This document shows, in pieces, positions 8,292-16,559 of a stretch of DNA of 64,000 nucleotides. Under the pieces are notes generated by a model. That model was not told the origin of the DNA and ran no database searches. It was given only the letters and a program-made list of their open reading frames with translations. The DNA is taken from contig NZ_JAEKJB010000008.1 in NCBI RefSeq assembly GCF_016785095.1, positions 744,001 to 808,000 of the forward strand, read 5' to 3'. The first letter of the stretch is position 1. The number at the start of each line of letters is the position of its first letter. Both the position numbers and the translations under genes were made by a program. The DNA is from Alloalcanivorax marinus. GTDB lineage: Bacteria > Pseudomonadota > Gammaproteobacteria > Pseudomonadales > Alcanivoracaceae.

Positions 8292-11083
8292 GCCCCTCCC
8301 TTCTTATCGTCCAGCAAGGACAACTTGCCCAGGTTGGCCAGCATCAACAGTGTCGCCCCCACCACGGTGAGGAACACCCCGGTATCGAACAACATGGCGC
8401 TGGCCAGCTCGAATTCACCGACCAGGGGCCAGTGCACATGGTCGAAGGTGCTGGTCAGGAACGGATGGCCGAAGAACCAGGAGCCCAGCCCGGTGATGCC
8501 GGCCAGCAGCAGCCCCACCGCCACCACCGGGTGATAATCGCCAGGCATGCGCCGGTGCACCCATTCCACCCCGGAAGCCACGTACTGCAACAGCAGCGCC
8601 ACCGAAGTGATCAGGCCGGCGATAAAACCACCGCCGGGCAGGTTGTGTCCGCGCAGGAAGATGTACACCGAGATCAGCAGCGCCAGCGGCAACAGCGGCC
8701 GGGAGATGGTCACCAGTACCAGGGGATGGGCATCCCGGGCCCAGGGGCGGCCCATCGAATCGCTGGGCGCGGACAGCAGGTCCAGGTCGCGCAGCAGGGC
8801 GTAGATGCCCATGGCGGCGATGCCCAGCACGGTGATCTCGCCAAAGGTATCGAAACCACGGAAATCCACCAGAATCACATTGACCACGTTGGTACCACCG
8901 CCACCAGGCTTGGCGTTATCCAGGAAATAGCCACTGATGCTCTGCAGATCACTGGTCATCATGGCGAATGCCATCAGGCCCACGCCGCCACCGATCACCA
9001 CCGCCAGCACCAGGTCCCGGGTTACCCGCAAGGCGCCGGACTCCATATGCGTGCGCACCGGCAGGAAGTACATGGCCAGCATCAACAGCAACACCGTGAC
9101 CACTTCCACGGACAGCTGCGTCAACGCCAGATCCGGCGCAGACAGACGCACGAAGGTGAGCGACACCACCAGGCCCACCACGCTCACCGACATGATCGCG
9201 GTCATGCGGTGACGGTGCAGCACCGCCGTGATCACGGCCGCCACCACCAGCATGGTCCCGGCTAGCAGCGCCACGCCGTCCAGTGGCAGCATTGACCGCG
9301 TGCCATCGATGACCGCCGGCGACAGATGCACCAACAACACCAGGGCCACCAGCGCCAGCAGCCAGGCGGCGTAGCTTTGCAGCGAGCCGTTGCGCAGGGC
9401 GCCACCAAGCGCGGTCGCGGCCCGGACCAGGGCCTGCACCCGCCCCTCGAAGATCAGATTGGCGTTGATCGCCGGCAATCGGTCGTACTGGGCGAACAGC
9501 CAGCGGCGCAGGCTGTACACGGCGACACCACCCACCAGCGCCACCACGCTCATCAGCAGCGGGATATTGAAGCCATGCCAGATCGATAGATGATAGTCCG
9601 GCAGCTCGCCACCGAGGGTGGCGCGGCCGGCCACCGCCAGCAGCCCGGCCACGGTGATCGAGGGCAACACGCCCACCGCCACGCACAACGCCACCAGGAT
9701 CTCCACCGGCACCTTCATGTAGCGCGGCGGCTCGTGGGGCGGAAACCTGGGCAGATTGACCGGCTCGCCATTGAAGAAAACGTCGTGGATAAAGCGCGCC
9801 GAATAAGCCACCGAGAACACCCCGCCCAGGGTGGCGCCCAAGGGCAGCACCCAGCTCATGGCGCCCAGCCGGCCGGACTGCAGGGTCTCGGCGAAGAACA
9901 TCTCCTTGGACAGGAAGCCGTTCAGCAAGGGCACCCCGGCCATGGCCGCCGAGGCCACCATGGCCAGCACCGCGGTGTAGGGCATGTACTTCCACAGGCC
10001 GTTGATACGCCGCATGTCCCGGGTGCCGGTCTCGTGATCGATGATGCCGGCGGCCATGAACAGGGATGCCTTGAAGGTGGCGTGGTTGATGATGTGAAAC
10101 ACCGCCGCCACCGCCGCCAGCTCGGTGTTGAGGCCGAACAGCAGGGTGATCAGCCCCAGATGACTGATGGTGGAGTACGCCAGCAGCCCCTTCAGATCGT
10201 GCTGGAACAGCGCCGCCGCCGCCCCCCACAGCAAGGTGGCCATGCCCGCCAGCGTGACCAGATCGAACCAAAGATCCGTGCCCGCCAGCATCGGGTAGAA
10301 GCGGGCCAGCAGGAAGACCCCGGCTTTGACCATGGTGGCGGAATGTAAGTAAGCACTCACAGGCGTTGGTGCCGCCATGGCGTGGGGCAGCCAGAAATGA
10401 AATGGGAACTGAGCGCTCTTGGTGAAGATGCCCAGCAACACCAGCACCAGAATCAATGGATAGAGCCCGCTGGCGCGAATCAGATCGCCGCTGGCCAGGG
10501 CCTGATCCAGGGAATAGCTGCCCACCACCTGGCCGATCAGCAACACCCCGGCAAGCAACGCCAGGCCGCCCATGCCGGTAACGGTGAGCGCCATGCGCGC
10601 GCCCTTGCGGGCGGCGCTCTGGTGCGACCAGAAGCCGATCAGCAGGAAGGAACTGAGGCTGGTCAACTCCCAGAACAACACCAGCAGCAGCAGGTTGTCG
10701 CTGGTCACCACGCCCAGCATGGCGCCCATGAACAACAGCAGGAAGGCGTAAAAGCGACCCGCCTTTTCCTTGGCGGAAAGGTAATAGCGGGCGTAGAGGA
10801 TCACCAGCAGGCCGATGCCCAGCACCAGCAACGCGAACAGCAGCGCCAAACCGTCCAGGCGAAACGCCAGCGCCAGCCCCAGGCTGGGCATCCAGCTCAG
10901 GCTGTTGCGCACGGTCTGGCCATCGAACACCTGGCCGGCGGGCGTGATCAGCAGCACCAGGGCCAGCGCCGGCATCAGGGCCGCGCTCAGAGCCAGCAGG
11001 GTACGCGGCGCCCTCAGCCGCTCGGCCAGAGGCGGCAACACCGCGCCCAGGAAGGGCAACAGCACCAGAATGGCAAGATTCAT
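8288..11083 (-). CDS. mrpA: Mrp/Sha antiporter fused subunits A and B
   Basis: A 931-residue protein, the first gene of the operon. The N-terminal part (about 1-700) is the ND5-like MrpA module with SHQSAARKGARMALT, FTKSAQFPFHFWLPHAMAAP and HIINHATFKASLF, the proton-pathway helices of the family. The C-terminal part (about 750-931) is MrpB-like, with ISRPLLPLALLISVYIFLRGHNLPGGGF as its mark. Fusion of A and B is usual in proteobacterial Sha/Pha systems. With C-G it forms a secondary Na+ or K+/H+ antiporter for alkaline and salt tolerance. The ion preference cannot be told from sequence. Confidence 0.95.
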   Translation of the reverse strand: MNLAILVLLPFLGAVLPPLAERLRAPRTLLALSAALMPALALVLLITPAGQVFDGQTVRNSLSWMPSLGLALAFRLDGLALLFALLVLGIGLLVILYARYYLSAKEKAGRFYAFLLLFMGAMLGVVTSDNLLLLVLFWELTSLSSFLLIGFWSHQSAARKGARMALTVTGMGGLALLAGVLLIGQVVGSYSLDQALASGDLIRASGLYPLILVLVLLGIFTKSAQFPFHFWLPHAMAAPTPVSAYLHSATMVKAGVFLLARFYPMLAGTDLWFDLVTLAGMATLLWGAAAALFQHDLKGLLAYSTISHLGLITLLFGLNTELAAVAAVFHIINHATFKASLFMAAGIIDHETGTRDMRRINGLWKYMPYTAVLAMVASAAMAGVPLLNGFLSKEMFFAETLQSGRLGAMSWVLPLGATLGGVFSVAYSARFIHDVFFNGEPVNLPRFPPHEPPRYMKVPVEILVALCVAVGVLPSITVAGLLAVAGRATLGGELPDYHLSIWHGFNIPLLMSVVALVGGVAVYSLRRWLFAQYDRLPAINANLIFEGRVQALVRAATALGGALRNGSLQSYAAWLLALVALVLLVHLSPAVIDGTRSMLPLDGVALLAGTMLVVAAVITAVLHRHRMTAIMSVSVVGLVVSLTFVRLSAPDLALTQLSVEVVTVLLLMLAMYFLPVRTHMESGALRVTRDLVLAVVIGGGVGLMAFAMMTSDLQSISGYFLDNAKPGGGGTNVVNVILVDFRGFDTFGEITVLGIAAMGIYALLRDLDLLSAPSDSMGRPWARDAHPLVLVTISRPLLPLALLISVYIFLRGHNLPGGGFIAGLITSVALLLQYVASGVEWVHRRMPGDYHPVVAVGLLLAGITGLGSWFFGHPFLTSTFDHVHWPLVGEFELASAMLFDTGVFLTVVGATLLMLANLGKLSLLDDKKGGA

Positions 11084-11292
11084 AGAGTATCCGTTATCCG
11101 TCGCGGCAAAGCCGCTTTGAGCTTAACAGGTCAAGACTCGGCAACAACGGGCGGATCGGGAAAATAGGGGCGACGCCCGCGGCGAGGACAATGCGCGGGC
11201 GCGATCATCATTCTGTTGTACAGCGAATGACGCGCCATGGACGGGACTCTTCGAATGTGGATCGACAGTATGCCACGAGCCCCGGGGGTCTG
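11084..11292. other. Intergenic region upstream of the mrp operon
   Basis: About 209 bp with no credible gene. It holds the presumed promoter of the leftward mrp operon and the 3' flank of the DUF815 gene. A GC-rich inverted sequence (GCCCGCG...CGCGGGC, about 11175-11200) is present but no T run follows, so I do not call a terminator. Confidence 0.4.
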
Positions 11293-12057
11293 TCAGAACT
11301 CGCCGACGAACTGATTGTAGAACTGGCGCGCGGTGCGCCCGGAACGCACCCCTCTCTCCATGGAGAAGCGGCGCGCGCGAATGTGCAGTTGCTCCGGATC
11401 GGCCACCGGACCGAACAGGTGGTCGACCATCTCGAAATAACGCTCCTCGTTGATCGGGTAGAAGCTCAGCGACAGGCCGAAACGGTCCGCCAGGGAGATC
11501 TTCTCTTCCACCACGTCGCCGTGGTGAATTTCACGACCCACCACCCGGCTCTGCTCATTGTCGCTCAGATACTCACTGACCAGATGGCGCCGATTGCTGG
11601 TGGCGTAGAGCTTCACGTTCGAGGGCGGCAGCTCCAGGGAGCCTTCCAGCACGCTCTTGAGGTGCTTGTAATGGCTGTCGCCGTCCTCGAACGCCATGTC
11701 ATCACAGTAGATCACGAAACGCTGGGAGCGTTCCCGAATGTCGTCGACGATCTCCGGCAGATCCACCAGGTCGTGCTTTTCCACCTCGATGACGCGCAGC
11801 CCCTTGGGTGCGTAGGCATTGAGCAAGGCTTTCACCAGCGAAGACTTGCCGGTGCCGCGACTGCCCCACAGCAGCGCATGATTGGCGGGCTTGCCGGCCA
11901 GGAAACGTTCGGTGTTCTGGATCAGCTTGGCCTTCTGCGTCTCGATGCCAAGCAGGTCATCCAGGGATACCGGGTCCAGATGCCGCACCGGACGCAGCCG
12001 TTGTTGTCGGGGCCGCCAGATCGCCGCCACCTCGTCGCGCCAGTCCACCTCGTTCAT
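11293..12057 (-). CDS. DUF815-family AAA+-like ATPase
   Basis: A 254-residue P-loop protein of the DUF815 family. Walker A is LLWGSRGTGKSSL, a Walker B-like FVIYCDDMAFE follows, and the sensor region reads KLYATSNRRHLV. The ATG at 12057 (MNEVDWRDEV) is preferred. A longer frame to 12183 reads through unrelated sequence that includes the divergent gene's leader. The biochemical role is unknown. It is single-copy here and divergently oriented to the 12219 gene cluster. Confidence 0.85.
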   Translation of the reverse strand: MNEVDWRDEVAAIWRPRQQRLRPVRHLDPVSLDDLLGIETQKAKLIQNTERFLAGKPANHALLWGSRGTGKSSLVKALLNAYAPKGLRVIEVEKHDLVDLPEIVDDIRERSQRFVIYCDDMAFEDGDSHYKHLKSVLEGSLELPPSNVKLYATSNRRHLVSEYLSDNEQSRVVGREIHHGDVVEEKISLADRFGLSLSFYPINEERYFEMVDHLFGPVADPEQLHIRARRFSMERGVRSGRTARQFYNQFVGEF

Positions 12058-12218
12058 GATGCCTGTTTCCTTTTCACCGTTTACACAGACGGACAATGAT
12101 AGGGTCAATAGGCTTGTCATGGCACCCATCTTGATCCGTTCTCCGCAATGACCGCGCCACGACGCCGGTTCACGCGGTACCATGGCGGCCAGATTTCATT
12201 GTCCAAGGGAGTATTCCG

Positions 12219-12470
12219 ATGCTGCGTTCCATTGCCCTGCTCGGCGGCCTGGCCGCCCTCGCCACCGGCTGCGCCCAACAAGCCGTGGCGCCGCCGGCCG
12301 ACGCCAACCTCTGTCCGGAGCCCCGCCCCCAGGCCTGTACCATGGAGTACCGCCCGGCCATCGGCTACGACAAAACCGGCAAGCAGGTCGGCAAGTTCGG
12401 CAACGCCTGCCACGCCTGCGGCCAGGACGGCGTCTACTACACCCTGCCCGAGGACGGGGAGACACGTTAA
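12219..12470 (+). CDS. Small lipoprotein with Kazal-like cysteine pattern
   Basis: An 83-residue protein preceded by AAGGGAG. A short signal with lipobox LATGC makes it a lipoprotein of about 66 residues. The mature part has a cysteine pattern (CPEPRPQACTMEYRPAIGYD then FGNACHACGQDG) resembling bacterial Kazal-type protease-inhibitor-like lipoproteins. The usual PVCG is replaced by PAIG, so one cysteine is missing and the fold may be degenerate. It abuts the DUF2868 gene with no gap. Inhibitor activity is not shown. Confidence 0.75.
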   Translation: MLRSIALLGGLAALATGCAQQAVAPPADANLCPEPRPQACTMEYRPAIGYDKTGKQVGKFGNACHACGQDGVYYTLPEDGETR

Positions 12471-13796
12471 TTGTCCCGCTCGCCCCTGTCGCTTCTGCTG
12501 GATTTCGACGCCCAGTACCAACGAGACCGGAACCAGACGCCGGCGTTCCTGCATCGCCGTGACCGGCGCCTGGCCCTGGCCCGGCAGGAACGCGGCGCCG
12601 GGGCACTGTCGGTGACGGACTGGCTGCATGCGGTGGACGCCGGCGACCGCCACGACCAGCGGCCACTGCGCCGCTGGCGCCGGGCCACCCTGGCATTCAC
12701 CGCCGCCGGCGCGGTGCTCGGCGTGCTGACCATGCTCGGCCTGCTCTATGTCACCGGCCCGGCGCGCATCAACGTGACCCTGTTCGTGGCCCTGGCCCTG
12801 CTGCAACTGATGCTGGCCCTGGCCACCGCCGGCCAGGCCCTGGCTGGCTGGCGCCCCTGGGGCGCCCTGTTCGACCGAGGCGAAGACGGCGAAGCACCCG
12901 TACTGCGGCAACTGCAACCGCAACTGGCGGCCCGGGCGGCCCAGGCCGGCGGCCTGGCGTTCGCGCTCACCGCCCTGGCCACCCTGCTGATCCAGGTGCT
13001 GATACGCGACCTGGCCTTCGGCTGGAGCACCACCCTGCAAACCTCGGCACCGGCCTACCAGCAATTGATGGAAACCCTGGCCTGGCCTTGGCGGGCCTGG
13101 TTGCCCGCCGCCGTGCCCGGCCCCGAGCTGGTGGCCCAGTCCCGCTATTTCCGCCTGGAGGGCGGGGCGACGACGGACCCGGCGCTGCTGGGTGGCTGGT
13201 GGCCGTTCCTGACCATGCTGTGGCTGTGCTATGTGGTACTGCCACGGCTGGCGCTGCTGGTGCTCAGCCGCTGGCACCTGAACCGGCGGGCCCGCCGCCT
13301 GCTGCGCGACCACCCCGGCCATGCCGCCCTGCGCGAGCGACTCACCACTCCCTGGGTGGACAGCGGCGACGATGGGCCGGCGAGCGCGCCACCACCACGG
13401 CTCGGCGACAACCCGGCACCGGCACCGCCGGACGACGCCGGCACCCTGATCCGCTGGGCCGGCGCCGACCATCCCCTGCCCGGGCGCCCGCCCCGAGTCC
13501 TGGACGCCGGCGGCAGCGCCAGCCTGGAGCAGGACCGGGACACCCTCAACCAGGCCGACCCGACGCGACCGGTGTGGTTGCTGGTGCGCGCCTGGGAACC
13601 GCCCACCGGCGATCTGGCGGATTTTCTTGATGACGCCCGCGCCCACTGGGGGCCGGACACCCCCATCGCGGTGCTGCCCCTGGCGGACAACGACACCGCC
13701 CTGGCCCCCTGGCGCCGCTTTATCGCCCGCCGGGGCGATGCGGCCCTGCTGCTGTGCCCGCCGCCGGCACCGGTCAGCGAGGAGGCGCGCCCATGA
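12471..13796 (+). CDS. DUF2868 membrane protein
   Basis: A 441-residue protein matching the DUF2868 type: a soluble N-terminus beginning SLLLDFDAQYQRD, hydrophobic segments (about 75-125, 155-180 and 240-260), then a Pro-rich linker and a soluble C-terminal domain. The start is a TTG directly after the stop of the previous gene, so re-initiation is likely. The stop overlaps the next start (ATGA). Paired with a DUF3482 GTPase it probably forms a membrane-associated complex of unknown function. Confidence 0.8.
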   Translation: MSRSPLSLLLDFDAQYQRDRNQTPAFLHRRDRRLALARQERGAGALSVTDWLHAVDAGDRHDQRPLRRWRRATLAFTAAGAVLGVLTMLGLLYVTGPARINVTLFVALALLQLMLALATAGQALAGWRPWGALFDRGEDGEAPVLRQLQPQLAARAAQAGGLAFALTALATLLIQVLIRDLAFGWSTTLQTSAPAYQQLMETLAWPWRAWLPAAVPGPELVAQSRYFRLEGGATTDPALLGGWWPFLTMLWLCYVVLPRLALLVLSRWHLNRRARRLLRDHPGHAALRERLTTPWVDSGDDGPASAPPPRLGDNPAPAPPDDAGTLIRWAGADHPLPGRPPRVLDAGGSASLEQDRDTLNQADPTRPVWLLVRAWEPPTGDLADFLDDARAHWGPDTPIAVLPLADNDTALAPWRRFIARRGDAALLLCPPPAPVSEEARP

Positions 13797-15220
13797 CCAC
13801 CCTGCCCCGCTTCGCCGTGGTCGGCCATCCCAACAAGGGCAAATCGAGCATCGTCGCCACCCTGGCCCAGAACGACGGCATCGCCATCGCCCTGGAACCG
13901 GGCACCACCCGCAACAGCCAACGCTACCCGCTGAGCGTGGACGATCGCCCGCTCTACGAGCTGATCGACACCCCCGGTTTCCAGCGCCCGCGCAGGGTGC
14001 TGGCCTGGCTGCAGGCCCACAGCGCCAGCGCCTCGGACCGGGCGGACACGGTGCGCGCCTTCATCACCCAGCACCGCGACGACCCGCGTTTCCATGACGA
14101 ATGCGAACTGCTGACACCGATTCTGGAAGGCGCCGGCATTCTCTACGTGGTGGACGGCGCCGTGCCCTATAGCCCGGAACAGGAAGCGGAGATGGAGATC
14201 CTGCGCTGGACCGGCCGGCCCAGCCTGGCGCTGATCAACCGCATCGGCGAAGGCGACCACCTGGACGACTGGCGCGCCGCTCTCGGTCAGTACTTCCAGA
14301 TCGTGCGCGACTTCGACGCCGTGCACGCCCCCTTCGAAACCCACCTGAGCCTGCTGCGTGGTTTCGGCCAGCTCGCTCCGGAATGGGAGGCGCCCCTGGA
14401 GGAGGCGGTGGGCCACCTGCGCGCCCAGCGCGCTCACCGCCAACACCAGGCCATGGCCCTGATCAGCGAGGCCCTGGCGGACATGCTGACCCACGCGGAA
14501 AGTGCCCGCTTCAACGAACACGACAATCGCGACGCCCTGGAGCACGACCTGGCTCGGCGCTGGCGCGACCGCCAGCGCCACCGGGAACAAACCCTGCGCC
14601 GGGACGTGGAAACGCTCTACCGCCACCGGAACCTGCACCGGCGGGAACAAAGCCTCGACTGGGAAACCGGCCACGACCTGTTCAGCGAACAAACACGCCG
14701 CGCCTGGGGCGTAAGCCGCACCTACCTGGCCACCGCCGGGTTCGGCGCCGGGGCGATCGGCGGGGCCGGTATCGACGCCCTGGCCGCCGGCCACTCCCTG
14801 GGCACCGGCGCTCTGATCGGCGGCGTGCTGGGCGCCGCCGGCAGCCTCTACTACGGCGGCAAATACGCCGACAAATTGGGCGCGCTCAAGCTGCTGGCGC
14901 CGTTGGCTGGCGGCGGTCGCCGCGCCGAATTCGGCCCGGTGCGCGACCCGCAGTTCGGTTACGTGGTGCTGGGCCGCGCCCTGGAGCACTGGTTCCAAGT
15001 CAGCCACCGCAATCACGCCGGCCGCGACCCTCTCACCCTGAACCACGGCGACCGCCACTGGCTCGAACAACTGCCCCGCGGCGACCGCCAGCGCCTGCAA
15101 AAAGCGCTGCAAAATCCGCCCCGCCACGCCGGTGACGGCAAACGCCGCCAGGCCCTGGAGCAGGCCGTGGAGAACGCCGGCGCCGCCTTTCTGGAATGGC
15201 GGGAAGGTGCGCCGACTTAA
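13793..15220 (+). CDS. DUF3482 family GTPase
   Basis: A 475-residue protein with an Era/Der-like G domain at the N-terminus: G1 GHPNKGKSS (11-19), G2-like EPGTTRNSQRY, G3 DTPGFQ, and a weak G4 (INRIGEGD) in place of NKxD. The C-terminal half contains a long Arg-rich, probably coiled segment (about 210-300) and a Gly/Ala-rich hydrophobic hairpin (about 315-360) that may insert in membrane. The ATG at 13793 overlaps the preceding stop by 4 nt. It is likely the GTPase partner of the DUF2868 membrane protein. Confidence 0.85.
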   Translation: MTTLPRFAVVGHPNKGKSSIVATLAQNDGIAIALEPGTTRNSQRYPLSVDDRPLYELIDTPGFQRPRRVLAWLQAHSASASDRADTVRAFITQHRDDPRFHDECELLTPILEGAGILYVVDGAVPYSPEQEAEMEILRWTGRPSLALINRIGEGDHLDDWRAALGQYFQIVRDFDAVHAPFETHLSLLRGFGQLAPEWEAPLEEAVGHLRAQRAHRQHQAMALISEALADMLTHAESARFNEHDNRDALEHDLARRWRDRQRHREQTLRRDVETLYRHRNLHRREQSLDWETGHDLFSEQTRRAWGVSRTYLATAGFGAGAIGGAGIDALAAGHSLGTGALIGGVLGAAGSLYYGGKYADKLGALKLLAPLAGGGRRAEFGPVRDPQFGYVVLGRALEHWFQVSHRNHAGRDPLTLNHGDRHWLEQLPRGDRQRLQKALQNPPRHAGDGKRRQALEQAVENAGAAFLEWREGAPT

Positions 15221-15405
15221 CGCCCTTGTTTTCTAAAGGTAGTCGCGAAGAAGCCGGTACAGCTCCGGGTGTTTTTCACTGAACCCGGCCCATCAGCGCG
15301 CCGCAATACATCCACGATCACCGACTCCTGCAATGTAAAACGGCCGGATTCAATCAACCGTTTCAGTCCCTCGGGGGAAGACACCTTCACCAGAAACCGT
15401 GTCAT
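15217..15405 (-). CDS. Hypothetical small protein
   Basis: A 62-codon frame 20 nt downstream of the di-haem peroxidase gene on the same strand, with GAGG upstream of the ATG. The product (starts MTRFLVKVSSPEGLKRLIES) has a plausible composition with no membrane segment. Its stop overlaps the DUF3482 stop tail to tail by 4 nt. I recognise no family. It may be the last gene of the Fur-box operon or a chance frame. Confidence 0.45.
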   Translation of the reverse strand: MTRFLVKVSSPEGLKRLIESGRFTLQESVIVDVLRRADGPGSVKNTRSCTGFFATTFRKQGR

Positions 15406-15425
15406 CCTTGTTTTCCTCGCCGCTT

Positions 15426-16559
15426 CTAGCGCGGTAAATCCGGAATCTTGAAGTACGGTGTTTTTTTATTGTCCAGGCTATGGAGGAACGCTTCCAGGTC
15501 GGCCAGCTCCTCCTGACTAAGGTCCAGCGGCTTGAGCAACGGACTGGTCACGGGGAACAAGGGGTCGCCTTGCTGATCATCCTTGGGGCGTGGATGCGCA
15601 CCGCCGGCGTTATAAATGGAGAGGATGCCGTGCATCTTCCTGAACTTGCCGTTGTGCATCCACGGGCCCGTTTCCATCACATTGCGCAGGCCCGGTGTTT
15701 TGAAGGCACCCACGTCTTCTGGCCGGCCGGTCACGGCATAACGGCCCAGGTCCTCGTTCTTGCTACCGTAGAAATGCAGCCCCAGATTGTGGAATCCGCC
15801 GTCGGTGAACAACGGGCCGTGGTGGCAGTTCATGCACCCCGCCCGGCTGCGAAACAGATCCAGGCCACGGATCTCCGCCTCGCTCAAGGCGTCGGCATCA
15901 CCGCCGTAAAACAGATCGAAACGGGTAGAGCCGGTGGTGATCGTGGCCAGATAGGCGCCCAGGGCATCGGCCAGCCGGCGCGGGTCAAGAGTGGCATCGC
16001 CGAAGGCATCGTGAATCAGGCCGGCGTAGCCCGGCACCGCATTGATCGATGCCACCGCCGCGTCGAGCGTGCCGTGCATTTCCTGCGGATTGGTGATCGG
16101 TATCAGCACCTGATCACGCAGGGTGGCGGCGCGGCCGTCCCAGAACTGGGCCTGTTGAAACGCCGCGTTGGCGACGCTGGGCGTGTTACGGTGGCCTCGC
16201 TGGCGATCGTGCCCGTAAGGCACTTCACGACCGTCGGCCCAGCCCCATTCCGGATCGTGGCACGAAGCGCAGGCAATCTGGCCGGAACCGGACAAGCGCG
16301 GGTCGAAGAACAGGGTTTCACCCAAATCGCGCAGGGCGCGATCCACCGTCGGCGCGGACGGCAGCGGCCCCAGCGGGCGCGCGTCCACGCCGTCGTCCAC
16401 CTGCAACGGCGGCCAGCAGTCCGGCCCGGCCCGGTACCGCTCGATGCGGTCCGCCTCGGCACCGGGGCACGCCTCGGCGCTCCCTTCCGCCAGCACCGTG
16501 CCACTCAGGGCCAGGGCGAGCAGGAGCAGCACCGGCCTTGTTGAGCGCCGGTGTTTCAC
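15426..16559 (-). CDS. Di-haem cytochrome c peroxidase / MauG-like protein
   Basis: A 377-residue precursor with a signal peptide (ending TVLAEG, about residue 25) and two haem-binding sites, CASCH (97-101) and CMNCH (242-246). Family hallmarks include QFWDGRAATLRDQ, DGGFHNLGL, VTGRPEDVGAFKTPGLRNV and GPWMHNGKF. It belongs to the CcpA/MauG superfamily: periplasmic enzymes that reduce peroxide or oxidise protein side chains through high-valent haem. It is the third gene of an operon whose first two genes encode a large lipoprotein and a TonB-dependent receptor, overlapping the receptor gene by 4 nt. That favours a modification or uptake role over general peroxide defence (inference). Confidence 0.88.
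   Translation of the reverse strand: MKHRRSTRPVLLLLALALSGTVLAEGSAEACPGAEADRIERYRAGPDCWPPLQVDDGVDARPLGPLPSAPTVDRALRDLGETLFFDPRLSGSGQIACASCHDPEWGWADGREVPYGHDRQRGHRNTPSVANAAFQQAQFWDGRAATLRDQVLIPITNPQEMHGTLDAAVASINAVPGYAGLIHDAFGDATLDPRRLADALGAYLATITTGSTRFDLFYGGDADALSEAEIRGLDLFRSRAGCMNCHHGPLFTDGGFHNLGLHFYGSKNEDLGRYAVTGRPEDVGAFKTPGLRNVMETGPWMHNGKFRKMHGILSIYNAGGAHPRPKDDQQGDPLFPVTSPLLKPLDLSQEELADLEAFLHSLDNKKTPYFKIPDLPR

Noticed and set aside
13229..15127. A 632-codon minus-strand open frame
   Set aside because: Shadow of the DUF2868/DUF3482 genes; no domain, and it crosses their overlap.
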